Below are positions 1 through 5,451 of a stretch of DNA of 7,484 nucleotides, piece by piece (position 1 is the first letter of the stretch; every line of letters begins with the position of its first letter). The notes beneath the pieces are model-generated. The model saw only the letters and a list, made by a program, of their open reading frames with translations, was not told where the DNA came from and searched no databases. The stretch is from positions 1 to 7,484 of the forward strand of contig JAIRVA010000160.1 of NCBI GenBank assembly GCA_031254155.1, given 5' to 3'. A program made the position numbers and the translations under genes. Origin of the DNA: Propionibacteriaceae bacterium (GTDB lineage Bacteria; Actinomycetota; Actinomycetes; Propionibacteriales; Propionibacteriaceae).

Positions 1-5
1 AAGTG

Positions 6-151
6 CTGATCTATGCTGTGTCGTCAGCCGGGCGTCAGGCGGGATGAGATACGGCTACTACATGTTGTAAGTGGACTGGACGTCCACCGCAACATGTAGT
101 AGGCGTAGATCGCCCGTCCGGGCGTTCGGATGACGGCGCATGGTAGATCAG
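6..151. repeat. Long equal-armed imperfect palindrome (potential 146-nt stem-loop)
   Basis: Two 62-nt arms, 6-67 and 90-151, are reverse complements at 45 of 62 positions without any gap. Seven of the 17 mismatches would be G-U pairs in plus-strand RNA, so 52 of 62 positions can pair. Complementarity is perfect at the outer ends (8 bp, 6-13 with 144-151) and next to the centre (13 bp, 55-67 with 90-102). The 22-nt centre contains a further 6-bp stem, GTGGAC at 71-76 with GTCCAC at 82-87. There is no T-run after the right arm, so it is not a standard intrinsic terminator. It could be a structured RNA, a foldback or MITE-like element, or an operator region; the sequence does not decide. Confidence 0.8.
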
Positions 152-165
152 TGGTTCCCCAAGGG

Positions 166-196
166 GGAGACGGGGGGCTACCAACCGCCTGTCTCC
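166..196 (+). other. GC-rich hairpin in the leader of the thiolase operon
   Basis: GGAGAC at 166-171 pairs with GTCTCC at 191-196. The stem continues inward with one G-U pair, one mismatch and four further G-C pairs, leaving a 7-nt loop at 178-184. The sequence after it (197-204) is T-rich but not a clean T-run. It lies 46 nt before the thiolase start. It could terminate transcription coming from the left, act as an attenuator, or be a structured leader. I could not find a convincing sigma-70 promoter between it and the gene. Confidence 0.5.
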
Positions 197-230
197 TTCT
201 AGTTCACAGTACGTTGCTACTGAAGTGTTG

Positions 231-236
231 AAGGGA
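231..236 (+). promoter_or_regulatory. Ribosome binding site deciding the thiolase start
   Basis: AAGGGA lies 6 nt before the ATG at 243. The in-frame GTG at 225 has no comparable site, and it would add six residues (MLKGSR) that fall outside the family's usual start. Confidence 0.65.
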
Positions 237-242
237 TCACGC

Positions 243-1421
243 ATGAAAGAAGTATTTATTGTCTCGGCCTGCCGGACACCGCTTGGCTCGTTCGGCGGGG
301 CGTTGAAGGATGTCGGCCCGGTGGAGCTGGGTACCGTGGTGGTCAAGGAGGCCATCGCCCGCGCCGGGGTCGACCCCGGGCACGTGGACGAGGTCATCCT
401 CGGCTGTATCCTGGCGGCCGGCCACGGGCAGAACGTGGCGCGCCAGATCGCGGTCGCCGCCGGGCTGCCGGTCACCGTTCCCGCCATGACGATCAACATG
501 GTGTGCGGCTCCGGTATGAAGACGGTGGTGGAGGCAGCGCGGGCCATCAAGGCCGGGGACGCTGACATCATCGTCGCTGGTGGTACGGAGTCGATGTCCC
601 AGGCGGCGTACGAAGCGCCGGGCGCTCGCTGGGGGGCCCGCATGGGCGACACGCCGTTCGTGGACACCATGCTGCGCGACGGGTTGAACGACGCCTTCGC
701 GGGCTACCACATGGGCGTCACGGCGGAGAACGTCGCTGACCAGTGGGGTATCACGCGCGAAGCGATGGACGAGATGGCCCTGGTCTCCCAGCAGCGGGCC
801 GCGGCGGCGATTGCGGGCGGTCGCTTCAAGGACGAGATCGTTCCCGTCACCGTCCGGGTCAAGCGGGCCGAGGTGACGTTCGACACCGACGAGTTCCCGC
901 GGGCAACCTCGGCCGAGGCGCTCGCCAAACTCCGTCCGGCTTTCAAGCCGGATGGCCGGGTGACGGCGGGCAACGCCTCCGGCATCAACGACGGTGCCGC
1001 CGCGCTGGTGGTCGCCTCGGGTGACGCGGTGGCCAAGTACGGGCTCACGCCGCTCGCCAAGCTCATCGGCTACGGCCAGGCCGGCGTCGACCCGGCGATC
1101 ATGGGGGTCGGACCGATTGACGCGACCCGTCACGCGCTGGCGATGGCCGGGCTGGACATCGCCGATCTTGACCTCTACGAGGGCAACGAGGCCTTTGCCG
1201 CCCAGGCGCTGGCCGTCGCCCACGACCTCGGTTTCGACCGGGCCAAGCTCAATGTGAACGGCGGGGCCATCGCTCTGGGCCACCCCATCGGGGCGTCGGG
1301 GGCCCGCATCATCGTCACCCTGCTGCACGAGATGCAGAAGCGCGGCGACGCCCGCCGGGGCCTTGCCACGCTCTGTGTCGGCGGTGGCATGGGTGTCGCA
1401 TCTATCTACGAGAAATGTTGA
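243..1421 (+). CDS. thlA: Acetyl-CoA acetyltransferase (biosynthetic thiolase)
   Basis: This cytoplasmic enzyme condenses two acetyl-CoA into acetoacetyl-CoA. At 392 residues it has the normal family length. The nucleophile Cys88 sits in the motif TINMVCGSGMK. Further expected motifs are NEAFA at 315-319, His347 in GGAIALGHPIGASG, and the general-base Cys378 in LCVGGGMG. From memory it resembles the clostridial ThlA type closely (opening MKEVFIVSA, AGYHMGVTAENVA, SAGVDPAIMG-like stretch at 279-289), which favours the two-carbon condensation over long-chain beta-oxidation. The residue before NEAFA is Gly314 where Ser, Ala or Ile is usual. The ATG at 243 is chosen for its ribosome binding site at 231-236. 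It is the first gene of a three-gene operon and its last codons overlap the possible start of crt. Here it probably supplies precursor for PHB; the ortholog name phaA would be equally fair. Confidence 0.95.
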   Translation: MKEVFIVSACRTPLGSFGGALKDVGPVELGTVVVKEAIARAGVDPGHVDEVILGCILAAGHGQNVARQIAVAAGLPVTVPAMTINMVCGSGMKTVVEAARAIKAGDADIIVAGGTESMSQAAYEAPGARWGARMGDTPFVDTMLRDGLNDAFAGYHMGVTAENVADQWGITREAMDEMALVSQQRAAAAIAGGRFKDEIVPVTVRVKRAEVTFDTDEFPRATSAEALAKLRPAFKPDGRVTAGNASGINDGAAALVVASGDAVAKYGLTPLAKLIGYGQAGVDPAIMGVGPIDATRHALAMAGLDIADLDLYEGNEAFAAQALAVAHDLGFDRAKLNVNGGAIALGHPIGASGARIIVTLLHEMQKRGDARRGLATLCVGGGMGVASIYEKC

Positions 1422-2203
1422 GGATTATGACAAACGTTTTGTACGAGGTGGCCGACCAGGTCGCCACCATCACCATCAACCGGCCGGAAGCACTCAACGC
1501 CCTGAACGGGGACGTCCTGAAAGACCTTGGCTCGGCAGTCGCCCAGGCGGCGGCCGACCGGGTCCGGGCCGTCCTGGTCACCGGGGCGGGGGAGAAGGCC
1601 TTCGTGGCTGGTGCCGACATCGCCGCCATGGCGACGATGACCCCGCGCGAGGCGCAGGCCTTTTCGGAGCTGGGTAACACCGTCTTCCGCCAGGTCGAGC
1701 GTCTGCCCATGCCGACCATCGCCGTTGTCAACGGTTTCGCGCTGGGTGGCGGCTGTGAGTTGGCACTCAGCTGCGATGTCCGCCTGGCCTCCGTCAAGGC
1801 GGTCTTCGGCCAGCCGGAGGTCGGGCTGGGCATCACACCGGGCTTCGGCGGGACGCAGCGCCTGGCCCGGACGGTCGGTATCGGGCTCGCCAAGGAGATC
1901 ATCTTCAGCGGGCGCAACATCGACGCGACGCGGGCGCTGGCCATCGGGCTGGTCAACTCCGTGTACGAGCCGGCGGAGCTCATGCCCGCGGCCCTCAAGA
2001 TGGCGGCCGGTATCGCCGCCAAGGCACCGGTGGCGGTCCGGGCCGCCAAGGCGGCCATCAATCTCGGCATCCAGACCGACATCGATTCGGGGATCGCGCT
2101 GGAGGCGGCGTACTTCGCCACCTGCTTCGCCACCGAAGACCAGACCGAGGGGATGACGGCGTTCGTTGAAAAGCGCAAGCCGGCCCCCTTCCAAGACAAG
2201 TAA
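1415..2203 (+). CDS. crt: Enoyl-CoA hydratase / crotonase (3-hydroxybutyryl-CoA dehydratase)
   Basis: This crotonase-fold enzyme reversibly interconverts (S)-3-hydroxyacyl-CoA and trans-2-enoyl-CoA. Its length, 262 residues (258 from the later start), is typical. The oxyanion-hole segments are AGADIAAM (66-73) and GFALGGGCELA (107-117). Both catalytic glutamates are present: Glu115 in GGCELA and Glu135 in FGQPEVGLGITPG. The ATG at 1415 overlaps the thiolase stop, which points to translational coupling. A second in-frame ATG at 1427 (MTNVLYEV) is an equally plausible start, with GAGG at 1420-1423 only 3 nt before it. It lies between thiolase and hbd as in butyrate-type operons, so crotonyl-CoA is the likely in vivo partner (inference). 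The sequence does not show the chain-length range. Confidence 0.93.
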   Translation: MLRIMTNVLYEVADQVATITINRPEALNALNGDVLKDLGSAVAQAAADRVRAVLVTGAGEKAFVAGADIAAMATMTPREAQAFSELGNTVFRQVERLPMPTIAVVNGFALGGGCELALSCDVRLASVKAVFGQPEVGLGITPGFGGTQRLARTVGIGLAKEIIFSGRNIDATRALAIGLVNSVYEPAELMPAALKMAAGIAAKAPVAVRAAKAAINLGIQTDIDSGIALEAAYFATCFATEDQTEGMTAFVEKRKPAPFQDK

Positions 2204-2220
2204 CAAGGAAAAGGAGACAC

Positions 2221-3057
2221 ATGATTATCGGAGTTGTCGGTGCCGGCACCATGGGTGCGGGTATCGCAGAGGTGTTCGCGCGGACGGAGGGCTACACGGC
2301 CAAGCTGGCCGACATCAGCCGCGAACACGCGGAGAAGGGCCGCAACCGGGTCCTCGCGGGCCTGGATAAGCGCGTCGCCAAGGGCTCGGCTACTCAGGCT
2401 CAGCGGGACGCCGTTGCCGCCTCACTGGTGGTGGCCGACGTGGCGGAGCTGGGGGACGCCGACCTGATCGTGGAAGCGGTGCTCGAGACCATGACGATCA
2501 AGCGCCCGCTGTTCGAGCAGCTAGATGCGCTCGCGAAGGAGGGGGCCATCCTCGCGTCCAACACGTCGTCGCTGTCGATCACCGAACTCGCGCGGGGGCT
2601 GGGCCACGCGGTCGGCGGGATGCACTTCTTCAACCCGGCCCCCGTGATGAAGCTCGTCGAGGTGACCGCCGGGGCGTCCACCACCGAGGAGACGGTCGCC
2701 ACGATCACCCAGATCGCCGAGGCGGTGGGCAAGACCCCCGTCCGGGTCGAGGAAGCGGCTGGCTTCGTCGTGAACCGGATCCTGGTCCCGATGATCAACG
2801 AGGCCGTCGGCGTTCTGGCCGACGGTGTCGCCTCGGCGGCCGACATCGACGAGGCGATGAAGCTGGGTGCGAACCACCCCATCGGCCCGCTCGCACTGGG
2901 CGATCTCATCGGTCTGGATGTCACCCTCGCCATCATGGAGGTGCTGCAGGCCGAAACCGGCGACCCGAAGTACCGGGCGCACCCGCTGCTGCGCAAGTAC
3001 GTCCGCGCCGGCTGGCTGGGCCGCAAGACCGGGCGTGGCTTCTTCCAGTACGCCTGA
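2221..3057 (+). CDS. hbd: 3-hydroxybutyryl-CoA dehydrogenase (3-hydroxyacyl-CoA dehydrogenase)
   Basis: This enzyme interconverts acetoacetyl-CoA and (S)-3-hydroxybutyryl-CoA with NAD(P)H. The 278 residues match the short monofunctional family. The N-terminal Rossmann domain has GAGTMG at 7-12. Family active-site positions are present: Ser116 in SNTSS, His135 in GMHFFNPAPVMKLVEV, Glu147 in the same block, and Asn185 in GFVVNRILVP. The C-terminal dimerisation domain ends in the usual GRKTGRGFF. A strong AAGGAG at 2211-2216 sits 4 nt before the ATG, and only 17 nt separate it from crt. The cofactor cannot be fixed: Asp31 at the end of the second strand of the nucleotide-binding fold suggests NAD(H). 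A hairpin terminator starts 16 nt after the stop. Members of this family make the S isomer, which PhaC does not polymerise, so the locus needs phaJ to reach the R isomer. Confidence 0.95.
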   Translation: MIIGVVGAGTMGAGIAEVFARTEGYTAKLADISREHAEKGRNRVLAGLDKRVAKGSATQAQRDAVAASLVVADVAELGDADLIVEAVLETMTIKRPLFEQLDALAKEGAILASNTSSLSITELARGLGHAVGGMHFFNPAPVMKLVEVTAGASTTEETVATITQIAEAVGKTPVRVEEAAGFVVNRILVPMINEAVGVLADGVASAADIDEAMKLGANHPIGPLALGDLIGLDVTLAIMEVLQAETGDPKYRAHPLLRKYVRAGWLGRKTGRGFFQYA

Positions 3058-3072
3058 GAAAGCGGAACAACG

Positions 3073-3103
3073 ACAACGCCGCAGGCATCGCCTGCGGCGT
3101 TGT
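3073..3103. terminator. Bidirectional hairpin terminator between convergent operons
   Basis: Perfect 14-bp inverted repeat: the left arm 3073-3086 pairs with 3090-3103 around a 3-nt ATC loop, and the stem is GC-rich at the loop end. The plus-strand sequence after it is only moderately T-rich (TTCGTT), and the minus side likewise lacks a clean U-run. It sits between the stop of hbd (3057) and the stop of phaJ (3115), where both transcripts must end. Confidence 0.85.
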
Positions 3104-3114
3104 TTCGTTGCTGG

Positions 3115-3531
3115 TCAGGCCTTCGGCGGGCGGGGCGGCAACAGGACCGCTTCGCCCTTGACGACCTCCGTACCGTCGGCCGTCGTACCTGAACAGGCGA
3201 AGTGAACGCGGCCCTTCTCGGCCTTCTCGGTGACCGTGACGGTCCACTTGACGGTCGAGCCGATGACAACGGGGGCCGTGAACGCCAGCGACTGTGACAC
3301 GTAGATCGAGCCCAGGCCGGGGAGTTGCGTCCCGAAGATGGTCGAGAAGAAACTTCCGGTCAGCATGCCGTGGACGATACGCGTACCGAACTTGGTCGTC
3401 TCGGCGAACGCCTGGTTGACGTGGGCGGGGTTGAGGTCGCCGGTGATGCCGGCGAACAGGTAGACGTCACTTTCGGAGATCGTCTTTTCAACGGAGGCGC
3501 TGTCGCCTACGGAGATCTGGTCGTAATACAT
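3115..3531 (-). CDS. phaJ: MaoC-family (R)-specific enoyl-CoA hydratase, PhaJ-like
   Basis: The predicted reaction is hydration of trans-2-enoyl-CoA (crotonyl-CoA) to (R)-3-hydroxyacyl-CoA, the PHA synthase substrate. The protein has 138 residues, the length of single-hotdog PhaJ. The catalytic Asp-His pair of the R-hydratase motif is visible as Asp32 and His37 in GDLNPAHVNQAFA. It is followed by FGTRIVHGMLTGSFFS (48-63) with the conserved His-Gly-Met and a Ser at 60. There is no signal peptide or membrane segment. The start is supported by AAGGA (3539-3543, minus strand) 7 nt upstream. It is the last gene of the minus-strand operon and ends 12 nt from the shared terminator. A general MaoC dehydratase with another substrate is possible, but its place beside phaEC and the intact motif favour PhaJ. 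Confidence 0.9.
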   Translation of the reverse strand: MYYDQISVGDSASVEKTISESDVYLFAGITGDLNPAHVNQAFAETTKFGTRIVHGMLTGSFFSTIFGTQLPGLGSIYVSQSLAFTAPVVIGSTVKWTVTVTEKAEKGRVHFACSGTTADGTEVVKGEAVLLPPRPPKA

Positions 3532-3547
3532 GGTTGTGTCCTTATCT

Positions 3548-3568
3548 CCACACGACCTGGCCGTGTGG
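3548..3568 (-). other. Intergenic hairpin between hydrolase gene and phaJ
   Basis: CCACACG at 3548-3554 and CGTGTGG at 3562-3568 form a perfect 7-bp stem with a 7-nt loop. The stem fills most of the 39-nt gap and lies just before the phaJ ribosome binding site. There is no T-run, so a role in RNA processing, stability or translation is as likely as termination. Confidence 0.5.
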
Positions 3569-3570
3569 TG

Positions 3571-4308
3571 TTAACGGGGATGGGTGTGCTGGACCGTCTT
3601 GGTCGGCAGGGTCGCGCCGGGCTCTTCAAGGAAGCCGAAGGCGAGACCGGCGAACTCCCGGGGGCGTTCGTAGACCAAGACGTGGCCCGCATGGGCGACG
3701 TTGGCGTACGAGGAATCGGGCAGACCCGCCACCATGGCCAACTGGAGGTGCTTTGGCGCGAGGGCATCGTAGTCACTCGAGATGACGAGCGTGGGACAGG
3801 TGATCTGCGCCAGGTCCTGACGTAGGTCAACCCCGTCGATGCTACGCGTGATGTGGGTGAGGGAGTTGAAGATCCTCGGCCCCGACCACGCTAGCGCCCC
3901 GAAAGCCGTTGTCAGCGAGAGGATCATGGTGTGGAAAGACGGCGGGAAGTGGGCCGCCGTGTTGCTCACGACCATCCGGCGGACCAGGTCGGGGCGGCGC
4001 GCCGCCACGGCGAGCGCCACGACGCCGCCGTAGCTCGTACCCACGAGGTCGACCTGGTCGAGTCCGAGGTGCTCGATGAGCCCGATGACGAGGTCGGCCT
4101 GCAGGCTGATGGGATAGTCCTCGTCGAGCCGGTCGGTGTCGCCCTGGTTGAAGAAGTCCAGCCGGATCAGACGGCAGGCGGCGGGTGCTTCGGCGATGAA
4201 CGGGTCCCAGGACCGCGTGTTCATGTAGACGCCGTTGAGCAGGAGTACCGGGCGGCCCTGGCCCTCGTCAACAAAGTGAACCTGATGATTGTGAAATTGG
4301 AAATACAT
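3571..4308 (-). CDS. Alpha/beta hydrolase of unknown substrate in the PHA operon
   Basis: A 245-residue alpha/beta-hydrolase-fold protein. The nucleophile elbow is GTSYGG with Ser92. The likely acid is Asp181 (ISSDYDALAP) and the base His209 (AHAGHV), so the triad looks intact. The usual HG oxyanion motif is replaced by LLNGVYMN (24-31), followed by FNQGDTDR (53-60). No signal peptide is seen, so it should act in the cytoplasm. The reading frame is open up to a GTG at 4329, with an ATG at 4320, but I choose the ATG at 4308. AAGGA (4313-4317) precedes it by 4 nt, and the upstream candidates fall in or beside a large hairpin. Between phaC and phaJ it could be an intracellular PHB depolymerase, an oligomer hydrolase or an acyl-CoA thioesterase. 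These are inferences from context; fold membership is sure, substrate is not. Confidence 0.85.
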   Translation of the reverse strand: MYFQFHNHQVHFVDEGQGRPVLLLNGVYMNTRSWDPFIAEAPAACRLIRLDFFNQGDTDRLDEDYPISLQADLVIGLIEHLGLDQVDLVGTSYGGVVALAVAARRPDLVRRMVVSNTAAHFPPSFHTMILSLTTAFGALAWSGPRIFNSLTHITRSIDGVDLRQDLAQITCPTLVISSDYDALAPKHLQLAMVAGLPDSSYANVAHAGHVLVYERPREFAGLAFGFLEEPGATLPTKTVQHTHPR

Positions 4309-4312
4309 AGTG

Positions 4313-4317
4313 TCCTT
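4313..4317 (-). promoter_or_regulatory. Ribosome binding site deciding the hydrolase start
   Basis: On the minus strand AAGGA lies 4 nt before the ATG at 4308. The longer reading from GTG 4329 would start inside the stem at 4322-4367 and has no comparable site. Confidence 0.6.
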
Positions 4318-4321
4318 CATG

Positions 4322-4367
4322 GTTCCCACTCGGGCATCCGGCGGTTGCCGGATGCCCGAGAGGGAAC
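4322..4367 (-). other. Large intergenic hairpin between phaC and hydrolase gene
   Basis: A perfect 14-bp stem (4329-4342 with 4347-4360) has a 4-nt loop. It continues past one A-A mismatch into six more pairs (GTTCCC at 4322-4327 with GGGAAC at 4362-4367), giving 20 paired bases per arm. It starts 18 nt after the phaC stop and ends 5 nt before the hydrolase's ribosome binding site. No T-run follows on the minus strand, so complete intrinsic termination is unlikely. Partial termination, or an mRNA 3'-end stabiliser that favours phaEC over the downstream genes, fits better. Confidence 0.75.
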
Positions 4368-4384
4368 GTGGTGATGACTCTAGT

Positions 4385-5449
4385 TTAGTGCGAGGTCACC
4401 CAGTCGTGAATGAGCGGTCCGGTGTCCCCGGCCACCCGGGAGCTGACGAACACGCCGATATGGCCGACAGGGTACTCCTTGAGGGTCTTGTCCGAGCTCG
4501 AGACGGCGTCGATGAAAGGACGGGTCGACGCCGGCGGCACCAGGTGATCCTTGAGCCCGAGGACGAGCAGGACCGGGCAGGTGATGTTCTTCGGGTCGGC
4601 GGGCCGGCCACCGATCTGGAGCGTACCCTCCGCGAACCGGTTCTCCTGGTAGAAGTCCTTGATGAACCGCTTCAGCATCGGGCCAGCCTGATCCGGGCTG
4701 TCGTAGATCCACGCCTCCATGCGCAGGAAGTCCAGCAAGGCATCCTTGTTGTCCATCTTGTCGATGAAGTAAACGTACTTGTCCAGAGACAGCTCGAGCG
4801 GCTTGAGCATGTTGAAGGCGTCGTTGAGCGAGTCACCCGGATAGAGGTTGTTGTGAGCGTCGACCATGGCGTCGATGTCCATGTGGCGGCTCCACTTGAA
4901 CAGCAGGCCGTCGTCCGTCGAGAAGTCGAAGGGCATGACGAAACCGATGAAGGAGTTGACCTTCTCCTGGTACATCGACGTGTAGCAGGCCGCCATCGTC
5001 GCCCCCTGGCACACCCCGAGCAGGTTGATCTTGTCCAGGTTGTGGGTCGTCCGGATGAAGTCGACGATGTTGTTGAGATAGCCGTCGACGTAGTCTTCGA
5101 GCGTCAGGAACTTGTCGACACCCGCCGGGTACCCCCAGTCGATGATGTAGACGTCCAGCCCGCTCGCGACCATCCGCTCGATCATGGAGCGGTCGGCCTG
5201 GAGATCAAGCATGTACTGCTTGTTGACCAGGGCGTACGAGATCAGGATCGGCACGCCGTGCGGCTTGGCGACCTGGGGTACGTACCGGAAGACCTTGACT
5301 CGGTCCTCTTCGTACACCAACTCCTTGGGCGTCGGCTCAAGGCCGATGTCATCGGTGTCGAGGAGGTTCTCCAGTCCCGCCGTGAGCTTGGCGTTCAGCC
5401 GGAAGAGCTCTTCCAGGGGCTTGGCGGGTTCCCATGTCTGTGTGGTCAT
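4385..5449 (-). CDS. phaC: Class III poly(3-hydroxyalkanoate) synthase, catalytic subunit PhaC
   Basis: PhaC polymerises (R)-3-hydroxyacyl-CoA at the granule surface, releasing CoA, and works as a complex with PhaE. The 354 residues match class III PhaC (about 355) rather than the much longer class I and II enzymes. The nucleophile Cys147 lies in the lipase-like box GVCQGA (145-150). Asp301 (LGLKDHLVPP) and His330 (PVGHIGVF) complete the triad at the expected spacing. YIIDWGYP (101-108) and MEAWIYDSPDQAG (244-256) are family signatures. The PHA synthase box is usually written GxCxGG; here the last position is Ala150. The ATG at 5449 lies 2 nt after the phaE stop, with a weak AAAGAG-like site inside phaE, so translation is probably coupled. 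The frame stays open further upstream, inside phaE, but the family alignment supports this start. Confidence 0.96.
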   Translation of the reverse strand: MTTQTWEPAKPLEELFRLNAKLTAGLENLLDTDDIGLEPTPKELVYEEDRVKVFRYVPQVAKPHGVPILISYALVNKQYMLDLQADRSMIERMVASGLDVYIIDWGYPAGVDKFLTLEDYVDGYLNNIVDFIRTTHNLDKINLLGVCQGATMAACYTSMYQEKVNSFIGFVMPFDFSTDDGLLFKWSRHMDIDAMVDAHNNLYPGDSLNDAFNMLKPLELSLDKYVYFIDKMDNKDALLDFLRMEAWIYDSPDQAGPMLKRFIKDFYQENRFAEGTLQIGGRPADPKNITCPVLLVLGLKDHLVPPASTRPFIDAVSSSDKTLKEYPVGHIGVFVSSRVAGDTGPLIHDWVTSH

Positions 5450-5451
5450 GA

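Noticed and set aside
6..151. Integron attC site, or a tRNA, in the palindrome
   Set aside because: The arm ends (CTGATCTA / TAGATCAG) lack the AAC/GTT core sites of attC, no integrase or cassette array is seen, and there is no T-loop or acceptor pattern of a tRNA.
203..231. TTCACA at 203-208 as a -35 box for the thiolase operon
   Set aside because: A normally spaced -10 would be TGTTGA or similar, a poor match, and would put the transcription start on top of or past the ribosome binding site.
237..1328. 363-codon minus-strand open frame opposite the thiolase
   Set aside because: High GC keeps antisense frames open. The product is Arg/Gly/Asp/His-rich with no domain, while the plus-strand frame has full thiolase motifs.
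1402..2328. 308-codon minus-strand open frame opposite crt
   Set aside because: Low-complexity Ala/Ser/Arg-rich shadow with no recognisable family, overlapping a well-supported crotonase.
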